Below are positions 8,307 through 16,150 of a stretch of DNA of 33,738 bases, piece by piece (position 1 is the first letter of the stretch; each line of letters begins with the position of its first letter). Under the pieces are notes generated by a model. It saw nothing but the letters and a program-made list of their open reading frames with translations. It was not told the DNA's origin and made no database searches. This stretch comes from MedAcidi-G1 sp002713545 (GTDB lineage Bacteria > Actinomycetota > Acidimicrobiia > Acidimicrobiales > MedAcidi-G1), in contig CAXGYF010000017.1 of the NCBI GenBank assembly GCA_964013895.1, positions 1 through 33,738 of the forward strand. Reading direction: 5' to 3'. The translations under genes and the position numbers were made by a program.

Positions 8307-9523
8307 AAGCACTCCGATTCAAAAGAAATATTCCAAGATACGCCGCAGCAAAAATTGCCGGCAATATCAAGCCCGGTTCTGGAGCAAGTTTTGGACCTAT
8401 AGACCTGATCCAAGAGGAAAGCCCAAAAGCGCCAGGTGAAGAATGGGTAAGGGTCAGACCAAGACTTTCGGGAATTTGCGGTTCAGATCTAGCAACAGTT
8501 GATGGAAAATCAGCTCGATATTTCGAACCCCTGGTTTCTTTTCCTTTTACGCCCGGCCACGAAGTAGTAGGCGATCTTGACGACAACAGCCGAGTTGTGC
8601 TTGAACCTGTTCTTAGCTGCACAAGTAGGAATATCTCACCAACTTGTAACCCATGCAGTCAGGGAAAAATAGGAAACTGCGAAAATGTAACCCTTGGGGA
8701 AATTTCTCCCGGGATTCAAACCGGTTCGTGCCACGACACGGGAGGAGGTTGGGCCACCGAATTTTACGCGCACCCCAGTCAACTACATTCTGTACCTGAC
8801 GAATTCTCTGATGAAGCCGCAGTAATGGTAGAACCAACTGCATGCGGAGTGCACGCGGCCCTAGCTGCAGAATTACCAAATGAAGGAGTAGTCGCAATTT
8901 TAGGAAGTGGGACTCTGGGGCAAGTAACTATCTCAGCATTAAGACACCTCACAAACCCAAAAACAATTATCTCAACTGCTCGCTACCCAGAACAAAAGCG
9001 ATTAGCCGCAGAGCTAGGGTCTGACATTGTTGTAAGCCCTGATGAAATTCATCGCGCAGTAAGAAGAGCCTGTGGGACGAAAGCGATTACAAATGTTTCC
9101 GAAAATAGTCCTGAAGGTCGTGTGGATCGTTTAACCGGTGGAGCAGATGTAGTAATAGACTGCGTTGGAACATCAAAAAGTATTAGTGATGCTTTATCCA
9201 TAACGAAACCCAAAGGAAAAATTGTACTCGTTGGAATGCCTTCAATCGTCGAGTTGGAACTCACACCCCTCTGGCATCGAGAATTACAACTAATCGGCGC
9301 CTACACCTACGGGACGGAAAGACTCGCCAATGGAGAAGCAGTAAATACTTTTGATCTCGCCTTTGAACTGGTAAAAAATGCAAAACTTGAGAAACTTGTA
9401 TCGGCTTGCTATCCACTTAACAACTATCAAGAAGCCTTAAAACACGCTGCTAACGCAGGAGCGAGAGGAGCCTTCAAGATTGTTTTTGACCTTCGAGATG
9501 AACGGGAGCGTAACATCAAATGA
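8303..9523 (+). CDS. Zinc-dependent medium-chain alcohol dehydrogenase
   Basis: A 406-residue MDR-family oxidoreductase. Catalytic zinc ligands visible are Cys 59 (GICGSD), His 86 with Glu 87 (PGHEVVG) and Glu 177 (MVEPTACGVHAA). Structural zinc cysteines are 106, 115, 118 and 126; the first gap is longer than the usual two-residue spacing. The Rossmann motif is GSGTLG (201-206). It starts inside the end of the reductase gene (ATGA overlap) and ends inside the start of the LarA-like gene, so it is translationally coupled. It could oxidise or reduce a fatty alcohol/aldehyde or hydroxy acid made by its neighbours; the substrate is inference. Confidence 0.88.
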   Translation: MKALRFKRNIPRYAAAKIAGNIKPGSGASFGPIDLIQEESPKAPGEEWVRVRPRLSGICGSDLATVDGKSARYFEPLVSFPFTPGHEVVGDLDDNSRVVLEPVLSCTSRNISPTCNPCSQGKIGNCENVTLGEISPGIQTGSCHDTGGGWATEFYAHPSQLHSVPDEFSDEAAVMVEPTACGVHAALAAELPNEGVVAILGSGTLGQVTISALRHLTNPKTIISTARYPEQKRLAAELGSDIVVSPDEIHRAVRRACGTKAITNVSENSPEGRVDRLTGGADVVIDCVGTSKSISDALSITKPKGKIVLVGMPSIVELELTPLWHRELQLIGAYTYGTERLANGEAVNTFDLAFELVKNAKLEKLVSACYPLNNYQEALKHAANAGARGAFKIVFDLRDERERNIK

Positions 9524-11148
9524 ATAACGAAAATAAAGAAACTTCACGTCCTTCTCCTAGACCAGGATTTGTTCTAGATGTGGACAGAAACACTCCACCT
9601 ATAGTTTTTCACCACGGTGAAAACTTTCGTTTGGAGAAATTACCTGCTGGAAGGTCACGAGTTATCTATCCTTCTGAACCGTTAGAAGGACTTTCAAATC
9701 CAGAAGGTGCAATAAAAGACGCTCTTTTGAACCCGCTCGGTGATTCTGACCCACTCCCCTCTCTTCTAAAACCAGGAATGAAACTCACAATCGCATTTGA
9801 CGACATTTCACTTCCACTTCCACCAATGCGAAAGCCAGACATTAGACAACGCATAATCGAAGCTGTATTAGACATGGCCGCAGAAGCTGGTGTGGACGAT
9901 GTGCATCTTATTGCTGCTCTTGCTTTGCACAGAAGAATGACCGAAGATGAACTTCGTCATGCTGTTGGAGATCGTGTATATGATTCTTTCGCCCCTAAAG
10001 GACTTTTGTACAACCTTGATGCGGAAGACCCTGAAGGGATGGTTGTTCTTGGTGAAACTCCTCAAGGCGAAGAAGTGCATTTCTGTCGTCGAGCTGCAGA
10101 GAGCGACCTACTTGTATACGTAAATATAAATCTAGTTTCCATGGATGGTGGTCATAAAAGCACGGCAACCGGACTAGCCGGATACACCGGTCTCCGTCAT
10201 CACCACAATGTTCACACTTTAAGAAATTCAAAATCAATAATGGATAAAGAAAACTCCGCCCTGCATGCCTCAAATTGGCGGATGGGGGATGTGATAAAAG
10301 ACGCTGGGGTGAAGATTTTTCAAATAGAAACGACTGTAAATAACAATACTTTTGGCAGGGAAGGACCGCTGGCGCTTCTTCAAAAACGCGAATGGGAATG
10401 GAGCGCGCGCGATAGAGGTCAGTTCATAGCCATGCAGCGCGGTTTAGACCTACTACCAGTTAAAACAAAAAGACGTATTTTTGGAGGATGGCAATCCCCT
10501 TATGAGATGACTTCAGTTCAGGCTGGCGAGGTGGAAGCTGTACATAAGAGAACTATTGAAAATGTATACGCCCAGCAACTCGTAACCGTGGAAGGTCAAA
10601 CTGACATACTCACAATGGGACTCCCATACATTTGCCCTTACAACGTCAATTCAATAATGAATCCTATTTTGGTAATGTGTCTTGGGCTTGGGTATTTTTT
10701 CAATCTTTACAAAGGAAAACCTTTAGTCCGTGAAGGCGGGGTTGTCATAATGAACCACCCAACACCTTGGGAGTTTCATCCTGTTCACCATCCCAGCTAT
10801 ATAGATTTTTTCGAACAGGTTTTGATTGAGACTACCGATCCGATTGAAATTGAAAAGAAATACGAAAAGCAATTCGCAGAAGACGAGTGGTATATCCATC
10901 TTTATCGAAACTCATACGCCTATCACGGAGTTCATCCGTTTTACATGTGGTATTGGGGTAGCCACGCAATGCAGCACCTTGGAAGAATTATCATTGTAGG
11001 TGGTGATCAAAAAGCTGTTCGCCGTCTAGGTTTTCAATCTGCATCAACTCTTCAAGACGCGCTCGAAATAGCTACTGATGTAGTGGGTCCTCAACCAACC
11101 ATTACCCATCTTAAAACCCCACCGCTTGTTATGGCAGACGTGATCTAA
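9520..11148 (+). CDS. LarA-like protein (lactate racemase N-terminal domain family)
   Basis: A 542-residue protein related to LarA, the enzyme that racemises 2-hydroxy acids with a nickel-pincer nucleotide. Family features are IAFDDIS (91-97), LALHRRMTEDE (His 137, matching the catalytic His 108 of LarA by hand alignment), GGHKSTATGLAGY (Lys 213, matching the cofactor-linked Lys 184) and HHH at 227-229, with His 229 sixteen residues after the lysine as for the nickel ligand His 200. Two expected residues differ: Leu 98 replaces the arginine of the usual S/T-R-P, and Ile 203 stands where the second catalytic histidine should be. The protein is longer than LarA (about 420 residues). Third gene of the operon; the stop abuts the next ATG. 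No larB, larC or larE is in the window. Chemistry and substrate are unknown. Confidence 0.82.
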   Translation: MNNENKETSRPSPRPGFVLDVDRNTPPIVFHHGENFRLEKLPAGRSRVIYPSEPLEGLSNPEGAIKDALLNPLGDSDPLPSLLKPGMKLTIAFDDISLPLPPMRKPDIRQRIIEAVLDMAAEAGVDDVHLIAALALHRRMTEDELRHAVGDRVYDSFAPKGLLYNLDAEDPEGMVVLGETPQGEEVHFCRRAAESDLLVYVNINLVSMDGGHKSTATGLAGYTGLRHHHNVHTLRNSKSIMDKENSALHASNWRMGDVIKDAGVKIFQIETTVNNNTFGREGPLALLQKREWEWSARDRGQFIAMQRGLDLLPVKTKRRIFGGWQSPYEMTSVQAGEVEAVHKRTIENVYAQQLVTVEGQTDILTMGLPYICPYNVNSIMNPILVMCLGLGYFFNLYKGKPLVREGGVVIMNHPTPWEFHPVHHPSYIDFFEQVLIETTDPIEIEKKYEKQFAEDEWYIHLYRNSYAYHGVHPFYMWYWGSHAMQHLGRIIIVGGDQKAVRRLGFQSASTLQDALEIATDVVGPQPTITHLKTPPLVMADVI

Positions 11149-12078
11149 ATGAGGTCTATTTACTCGATTGTAAATGGTTTCAAAAATAAATTTTTGAAAC
11201 TTGGCTTCCCGTGGGTTTCGGCTTCAGCTCCCGCAGGCGTTGATTCAATAGTAAAAGAGAACTCTCTTGGCGCAAGTTATGACACTGACTGGGCGCGTCG
11301 TCCCGCCGCTCGTTTAGCCAGAGCCGTAATTGTGGAAACTTTGATGAGACCAGTGATGTCTTTTTTGGCTATGCCTACTCGCAAAGGGATCGACCGTCTT
11401 GGGAATCTTGAAGGGCCAGCAATATTTGCCGCCAACCACCAAAGTCATGCTGACACTCCTCTACTAATTACTTCAATTCCCGAACCATGGAGACATGAAC
11501 TTGTAATTGGGGCTGCAGCTGATTATTTCTTTAACACGAAAGCAACCAGTGCTATTTCGGCATTAGCTATAGGAGCAGTTCCCATAGATCGAACCAAAGT
11601 TAGCAGACAATCAGGTGACATGATCTCAGAGTTGATAGAAGAAGGATGGAGCCTACTTATATACCCCGAAGGAGGCCGTAGCCCAGATGGCTGGGGTCAA
11701 CCATTTAGAGGGGGTGCCGCTTATCTAGCTATCAGATGCGACGTTCCGGTTATACCAATACACATATCCGGAACAGCAAAAATCTTACGAAAAGGAAGAA
11801 ACCTTCCAAGACGCTCTAAGAGCACCGTAACTTTTGGATACCCAATGAAACCCGAAAGTGATGAGAATGCTAGATCTTTCAGTGCCCGTATTGAAAAAGA
11901 GGTTAGAAGTCTCGCAGATGAAACAGCTTCTAGCTGGTGGGATGCCAGACAGCGGTCTTACAGAAATTCCTCACCATCTCTGACAGGACCTGAAATTGGA
12001 GCTTGGAGAAGATCTTGGGCGTTGAGTGATAACGATGGAAAAACTAGAAAACGTCGACGCCGTTGGCCCGCAATCTAA
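11149..12078 (+). CDS. PlsC-type lysophospholipid/glycerolipid acyltransferase
   Basis: A 309-residue acyltransferase. Motif I is NHQSHAD (96-102; the HX4D pair is His 97 and Asp 102), motif III is YPEGGRSPDG (172-181) and motif IV is VPVIPIHISG (199-208). The family moves an acyl chain from acyl-CoA or acyl-ACP to a glycerol-phosphate-like hydroxyl at the membrane. About 60 extra residues precede the domain and a basic tail (KTRKRRRR) follows it. The ATG directly follows the upstream stop, so it is the last gene of the TetR-controlled operon. In this context it may esterify the fatty alcohol or hydroxy lipid produced by the other three enzymes; that is inference. Confidence 0.85.
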   Translation: MRSIYSIVNGFKNKFLKLGFPWVSASAPAGVDSIVKENSLGASYDTDWARRPAARLARAVIVETLMRPVMSFLAMPTRKGIDRLGNLEGPAIFAANHQSHADTPLLITSIPEPWRHELVIGAAADYFFNTKATSAISALAIGAVPIDRTKVSRQSGDMISELIEEGWSLLIYPEGGRSPDGWGQPFRGGAAYLAIRCDVPVIPIHISGTAKILRKGRNLPRRSKSTVTFGYPMKPESDENARSFSARIEKEVRSLADETASSWWDARQRSYRNSSPSLTGPEIGAWRRSWALSDNDGKTRKRRRRWPAI

Positions 12079-12090
12079 TCGGCCAAGTTT
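12063..12090 (+). terminator. Weak hairpin at the end of the reductase operon
   Basis: TTGGCC (12063-12068) and GGCCAA (12081-12086) form an inverted repeat spanning the PlsC stop codon, followed by GTTT. The stem is short and the loop 12 bases, so this is at best a weak terminator. Confidence 0.25.
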
Positions 12091-12123
12091 GTCACAATAT
12101 AAATCGGACAAAGTCCAATCTGA

Positions 12124-12129
12124 TAGATT
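12124..12129 (+). promoter_or_regulatory. Leaderless -10 element of the aconitase gene
   Basis: TAGATT, then six bases, then the ATG at 12136. Just upstream, GGAC-AAA-GTCC (12106-12116) is a small palindrome about 20-30 bases before the predicted start and could bind a regulator. Confidence 0.55.
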
Positions 12130-12135
12130 GAAATT

Positions 12136-14418
12136 ATGACAGTTCAATCCCAGACTCCAATAGAACTCGTAAAAAGAGTTTACTCAAATCTTGAAAATCG
12201 TTTAGATTCCGGTAGGAAAGCCTTAGGTAGACCTTTAACACTGGCAGAAAAAATACTTATCAACCACTTGAAGGATCCAAGTTCTACAGAAATGAATCGC
12301 GGAGTCTCATACGTTGATCTCCACCCTGATCGAGTTGCGATGCAAGATGCCACTGCCCAAATGGCTTGGTTACAGTTTATGACTGCAGGACTTCAAGAAG
12401 TACAGGCTCCCACGACCACACATTGCGACCATTTAATTCAAGCCCGCATAGACGGCGACACCGACCTGAGTGTTGCAGTTGACAACAATTCCGAAGTTTA
12501 TGACTTCCTTGAATCAGTTTGTGCGAAATACGGAGCAGGCTTCTGGAAACCGGGCTCTGGGATTATTCATCAGGTGATTCTCGAACAATACGCCTTCCCT
12601 GGTGGAATGATGATCGGAACAGATAGCCACACTCCAAATGCAGGAGGTTTAGGAATGATTGCTATCGGTGTCGGAGGAGCCGATGCTGTCGACGTGATGA
12701 CTGGTTTTCCATTCAATATTAAATGGCCAAAAGTAATTGGTGTTAATTTGACAGGAGAACTGAGTGGATGGGCGTCGCCTAAGGATGTAATTCTAAAGGT
12801 TGCAGAAATTCTCACTGTTAAAGGTGGAACCGGTGCAATAGTCGAATACCTAGGACCCGGAGCGAGAACACTTTCTGCAACTGGCAAAGGAACAATCTGC
12901 AATATGGGTGCGGAAATTGGTGCCACCACATCTCTTTTCCCTTACGACGAAGCCATCTCTCGTTATCTAAATGCGACTAACCGTGCGGAGACTGCTGATG
13001 CATCTGACTCTGTGAGTAATGACTTGCAGGCAGATCCTGAGGTAGAAAAAGATCCTCATAGTTTCTTTGATCGCGTGATTGAGATAAATCTTTCCGACTT
13101 GGAACCCCACATTAATGGCCCTCACACTCCTGATTTAGCTCGACCTGTTGGGAGAGGCCTCTTTGAAGAAGCAACTGAGAATGGATGGCCTCTGGAGGTA
13201 AGTGCCGGATTAATTGGCTCATGCACCAATTCTAGTTATGAAGACATAACTAGAGCTGCAGGAATAGCAAGAGACGCTCTTTCTAAGGGGTTGAAATCAA
13301 AAATACCTTTGTTAGTTACTCCGGGCTCTGAACAAGTGCGGGCAACAATCGAAAGAGATGGACTTCTTGCTGACTTAGAAGCTATAGGAGCTACAGTACT
13401 TGCAAATGCTTGCGGACCTTGTATAGGGCAATGGGATCGACAAGACCTAGATGATGGTGTGCCCAACAGTATTGTTACGAGCTATAACCGTAACTTTCCA
13501 AAAAGAAATGACGGATATGCTTCTACATTTGCCTTTGTCACTTCACCCGAAACTGTCGTTGCCTTGAGCATTGCTGGAAAACTGGATTTTGATCCTGCAA
13601 TTGATTCATTAACTACAGAAAACGGCGAAGAGGTAAAACTTTCTGTGGATGCTGGAGAGGAACTTCCGTCTAAAGGTTTCGATTCCGGAGAAGAAGGTTT
13701 GTTTAAACCTCCTCCATCTGAAAATTCTCATATTGAAATTTCCATACCTTTGGAAAGTGAGAGGCTTCAAACTCTTACGCCCTTCTCTCCTTGGGAAGGA
13801 AATGACTTTGAAGGGTTACCTGTTTTAATGAAAGCAAAAGGCAAATGCACCACCGATCACATCTCGATGGCAGGATCTTGGTTGAAATATAGAGGACATT
13901 TAGAGAACATTTCAGGAAATCTCTATTTAGGAGTGGTCAACTCTTTCACTGGGGAAATTGGAACTGGAATAGACATCACCGACAATCAGATAAGACCCTT
14001 TCCTGAAATAGCAAAGCGCTACCATGAAGCGGGAATCGAATGGGTAGCAATTGGCGACGAAAATATCGGTGAGGGGTCTTCTCGAGAACATGCCGCTATG
14101 GAACCTAGATTCAGAGGATGTCGCGTGGTGATAGCACGTTCTTTTGCACGAATTCACGAAACCAACTTAAAGAAACAAGGAATCCTGCCTTTAACTTTCG
14201 CCAATTCAAGTGACTATGATTTAATCGGCGAAGAAGACAGAATTTCGGTGATAGATCTCAAAAATCTGAGCTCGAATAAACCTGTACAAGTGGTAATCAC
14301 TAATCCAAAAGGTGACTCCGTCAATATAGAAACAAATCACTCAATGTCAGAAGACCAGATCGAATGGTTCAGAGCTGGCAGTGCTCTTAACTTGATACGT
14401 CAAAAAACCAACAGTTAG
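12136..14418 (+). CDS. Aconitate hydratase, mitochondrial type
   Basis: A 760-residue aconitase that interconverts citrate and isocitrate in the TCA cycle. The three 4Fe-4S ligands are visible: Cys 363 in GSCTNSSYED and Cys 426 and Cys 429 in ANACGPCIGQW. These are each five residues beyond Cys 358/421/424 of mitochondrial aconitase, with the same internal spacing. The swivelling C-terminal domain has GEGSSREHAAMEPR. Length and order match the mitochondrial/ACO2 type and not the roughly 900-residue AcnA (IRP1-like) common in actinobacteria. The start is supported by a leaderless promoter. The stop overlaps the convergent small ORF by four bases. It needs the Fe-S cluster that the SUF genes further on would supply. 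Confidence 0.93.
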   Translation: MTVQSQTPIELVKRVYSNLENRLDSGRKALGRPLTLAEKILINHLKDPSSTEMNRGVSYVDLHPDRVAMQDATAQMAWLQFMTAGLQEVQAPTTTHCDHLIQARIDGDTDLSVAVDNNSEVYDFLESVCAKYGAGFWKPGSGIIHQVILEQYAFPGGMMIGTDSHTPNAGGLGMIAIGVGGADAVDVMTGFPFNIKWPKVIGVNLTGELSGWASPKDVILKVAEILTVKGGTGAIVEYLGPGARTLSATGKGTICNMGAEIGATTSLFPYDEAISRYLNATNRAETADASDSVSNDLQADPEVEKDPHSFFDRVIEINLSDLEPHINGPHTPDLARPVGRGLFEEATENGWPLEVSAGLIGSCTNSSYEDITRAAGIARDALSKGLKSKIPLLVTPGSEQVRATIERDGLLADLEAIGATVLANACGPCIGQWDRQDLDDGVPNSIVTSYNRNFPKRNDGYASTFAFVTSPETVVALSIAGKLDFDPAIDSLTTENGEEVKLSVDAGEELPSKGFDSGEEGLFKPPPSENSHIEISIPLESERLQTLTPFSPWEGNDFEGLPVLMKAKGKCTTDHISMAGSWLKYRGHLENISGNLYLGVVNSFTGEIGTGIDITDNQIRPFPEIAKRYHEAGIEWVAIGDENIGEGSSREHAAMEPRFRGCRVVIARSFARIHETNLKKQGILPLTFANSSDYDLIGEEDRISVIDLKNLSSNKPVQVVITNPKGDSVNIETNHSMSEDQIEWFRAGSALNLIRQKTNS

Positions 14419-14648
14419 ATTTTTCTAAGTCGGTACCCGCGGTTTTTAGCTTCAGCAAGTGTGTCCGGAGCAAAACAAATGAAGGTTTCATTTTCAACTA
14501 GTTCGTCAATTAGAACCTGCATAGATTCGCTTTCTTCTGACTCATCAAGATCGTAAACTTCTTGAGTTCTTTTATCCCCTACAAACCTGTTATGAGCGAA
14601 GTTAGATAGTCTTTCCACACATTCAGAATAACAGGCAATTTCATACAC
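14415..14648 (-). CDS. Small acidic hypothetical protein
   Basis: A 77-residue protein I do not recognise. It has two cysteines near the start (EIACYSECVERL), a very acidic middle (DLDESEESES) and a basic end (NRGYRLRKI). No membrane segment or signal is seen. An AGG ribosome-binding site lies just before the ATG. Its stop overlaps the aconitase stop in a four-base TTAG, the same arrangement as other real convergent pairs here, which supports it being genuine. It lies downstream of the candidate RNA and its terminator on the same strand. Confidence 0.55.
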   Translation of the reverse strand: MYEIACYSECVERLSNFAHNRFVGDKRTQEVYDLDESEESESMQVLIDELVENETFICFAPDTLAEAKNRGYRLRKI

Positions 14649-14710
14649 CTAATAGATTTTTGACTGAAGAAATTTCAAGGTATTCAAAAAATATCCATTC
14701 CTCTTACCAA

Positions 14711-14935
14711 TAAAAAGAATCTGGGGATGCACATAGCGCATCCCCAGATTTAAAAATATTGGAACTATTTCTGGATTTCTCAGATAAATCTTTTCACCAG
14801 TTGGGACCAGAACCGGCAATCAATCTGAGGGTGGCTGGCATAATTTCACCAGATGGTCCAGAACCGCCTAGCGGCCACCCACCTCCGAAGTCCCATAACG
14901 TTTACTACTAATCTGGACCACCTCCTCTCCTCGGT
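14711..14935 (-). ncRNA. Candidate structured RNA with its own promoter and terminator
   Basis: The roughly 350 bases between the small ORF and rnhA hold no convincing gene. On the minus strand a promoter (14943-14971) leads into about 225 bases that end at the strong terminator. The body contains a 9-base inverted repeat (14854-14862 with 14912-14920), a 7-base one (14829-14835 with 14874-14880) that interlocks with the first, and a tight hairpin CCGC-CTA-GCGG (14864-14874). Two imperfect direct repeats of about 25 bases occur at 14792-14817 and 14844-14868 (TTTCACCAG, then CCAGAACCG). The interlocked stems can only form as a pseudoknot or as alternatives. I cannot match it to 6S, tmRNA, RNase P, SRP or a riboswitch I know. 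Confidence 0.5.
14718..14750 (-). terminator. Strong intrinsic terminator, minus strand
   Basis: A perfect 13-base stem, AATCTGGGGATGC (14718-14730) and GCATCCCCAGATT (14738-14750), with a seven-base loop. On the minus strand it is followed by CTTTTTATT (14717-14709), a proper U-tract; on the plus strand no T-run follows. It therefore ends transcripts coming from the right, either rnhA or the RNA candidate just upstream. Confidence 0.85.
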
Positions 14936-14942
14936 AATTCCG

Positions 14943-14971
14943 ACTATAGGCGCGAAAAAAGAACAGGTCAC
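14943..14971 (-). promoter_or_regulatory. Promoter of the candidate structured RNA
   Basis: On the minus strand GTGACC (14966-14971), a 17-base spacer, then TATAGT (14943-14948). Both hexamers are near the sigma-70 consensus and the spacer is ideal. Predicted start is near 14935-14936, downstream of the rnhA stop, so it would make an RNA independent of rnhA. Confidence 0.55.
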
Positions 14972-14997
14972 TAATTTACTGTAATCTTTTTTAGTAG

Positions 14998-15453
14998 CTA
15001 CGAAGAAAGATCTCCCTTTAATGAGATCTGTTCAGTTCCTGCTTGCACTGCTAAACGATCCGCTTCATCATTCCATCTGTCGCCTGAATGACCCTTGACC
15101 CATCTGAAAGAAATATTATTGCGATCTCGATAACTTTCAATTAGCGGCTCCCATAGGTCCCGATTCTTAACAGGTTTTTTCGCTGAATTTAACCAACCTC
15201 TCCGTAACCATCCTTCCCACCAACGGTCATGAAAACATTTAACAACATAGGTAGAGTCGCTTACGATAACGATTTCTCCTTGAAGAGCCCTGACAGCTTC
15301 TAAAGCAGCCGTCAGTTCCATACGTTGATTTGTTGTCTCTAAATCACTTCCAGCTGCAAATTCTCCATCTGGCACAACCCATGCCCATCCCCCTGGGCCC
15401 GGATTACCGGAACAAGCTCCGTCAGTGTAAACAGTTGTGATTCCGCTATTCAT
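14998..15453 (-). CDS. rnhA: Ribonuclease HI
   Basis: A 151-residue RNase H that cuts the RNA strand of RNA-DNA hybrids. The four acidic catalytic residues are visible: Asp 11 in YTDGACSGNPGPGG, Glu 46 in RMELTA, Asp 66 in VSDSTYV and the last Asp in NDEADRLA, with the preceding VKGHSG loop. It is the short bacterial form without an N-terminal hybrid-binding domain. The ATG at 15453 is set by TAGGGT followed by six bases, a leaderless promoter. It is divergent from the HhH-GPD gene, with the two promoters in the 105 bases between them. Confidence 0.95.
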   Translation of the reverse strand: MNSGITTVYTDGACSGNPGPGGWAWVVPDGEFAAGSDLETTNQRMELTAALEAVRALQGEIVIVSDSTYVVKCFHDRWWEGWLRRGWLNSAKKPVKNRDLWEPLIESYRDRNNISFRWVKGHSGDRWNDEADRLAVQAGTEQISLKGDLSS

Positions 15454-15459
15454 TTCTAA

Positions 15460-15465
15460 ACCCTA
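15460..15465 (-). promoter_or_regulatory. Leaderless -10 element of rnhA
   Basis: TAGGGT on the minus strand, then TTAGAA, then the ATG at 15453. Confidence 0.5.
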
Positions 15466-15546
15466 ATCCGAGCCTCATATCAATAGTTAGCTAAATTTCT
15501 TTTTTCTATTTAACACGAACTAATTTCAAAATTCTTTCTTTCGAAC

Positions 15547-15552
15547 TATTCT
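15547..15552 (+). promoter_or_regulatory. Leaderless -10 element of the HhH-GPD gene
   Basis: TATTCT, then six bases, then the ATG at 15559. No Shine-Dalgarno sequence precedes this gene. Confidence 0.5.
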
Positions 15553-15558
15553 TCTAAT

Positions 15559-16146
15559 ATGACTTCTGAATTTTCCGGTGATCTTGCTGTAACTGGCAAT
15601 AAAGAAGCTGATCAGCTTCTAAACAAAAATCCTCTTGCCCTTATATTGGGAATGTTGCTTGACCAACAGATACCTATGGAGTGGGCTTTTAAAGGCCCTT
15701 ACACACTTTTAGAAAGATTAGGAGAACTCGACGCTTCGCAAATAGCTTCCATGGACCCTAAAAAATTTGAAACAATTTGCAAAGAAAAACCGGCTATACA
15801 TCGCTTCCCTTCTTCAATGGCAGGTCGTATTCAAGACCTTTGTGAACACTTAGTAGAAAATTATCAAGGTGATGCTGAAATACTTTGGGCGACCTCAGAT
15901 TCTGGTGAAACGCTATATAACCGTCTAATAGACTTACCAGGTTTCGGCTCGGAAAAGTCAATGATATTTACCGCCCTTTTAGCGAAACGAATGGGTTGCT
16001 CTCCTCCTGGTTGGCAAAAATCTGCTGGACCATTTGCTGACAAAACTCCTAGATCAGTCGCTGATATCAACAGTCCCGAATCCTTGACAAAAGTTCGAGC
16101 TTGGAAAAAAGCACAAAAAGCAGCCGGTAAATCAAAACAAGAATAA
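15559..16146 (+). CDS. HhH-GPD-type DNA repair family protein
   Basis: A 195-residue helical protein resembling the uncharacterised actinobacterial HhH-GPD family. Features are LALILGMLLDQQIPMEWAF near the N-terminus (the conserved DQQ stretch of this family), and a helix-hairpin-helix LIDLPGFGSEKSMIF near residues 122-136, which in DNA glycosylases contacts the backbone. I do not see the catalytic Lys or the four-cysteine cluster of endonuclease III, so glycosylase activity is unproven. A basic tail (KKAQKAAGKSKQE) ends the protein. Four bases separate its stop from the convergent epimerase gene. Confidence 0.75.
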   Translation: MTSEFSGDLAVTGNKEADQLLNKNPLALILGMLLDQQIPMEWAFKGPYTLLERLGELDASQIASMDPKKFETICKEKPAIHRFPSSMAGRIQDLCEHLVENYQGDAEILWATSDSGETLYNRLIDLPGFGSEKSMIFTALLAKRMGCSPPGWQKSAGPFADKTPRSVADINSPESLTKVRAWKKAQKAAGKSKQE

Positions 16147-16150
16147 TGAA

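Noticed and set aside
8209..8622. Minus-strand ORF of 137 codons across the reductase/dehydrogenase junction
   Set aside because: Antisense to two strongly supported coding frames, and its sequence has no recognisable domain.
12088..12112. Inverted repeat TTTGTC/GACAAA upstream of the aconitase gene
   Set aside because: Six-base arms 13 bases apart are within chance expectation in AT-rich DNA; only the tighter GGAC-AAA-GTCC is noted.
12570..12929. Minus-strand ORF of 119 codons inside the aconitase gene
   Set aside because: Proline-, serine- and isoleucine-rich shadow of a conserved gene on the other strand.
14853..14984. Plus-strand frame of 43 codons in the RNA region
   Set aside because: No ribosome-binding site, no recognisable feature, and it is antisense to the promoter and repeats that better explain this stretch.
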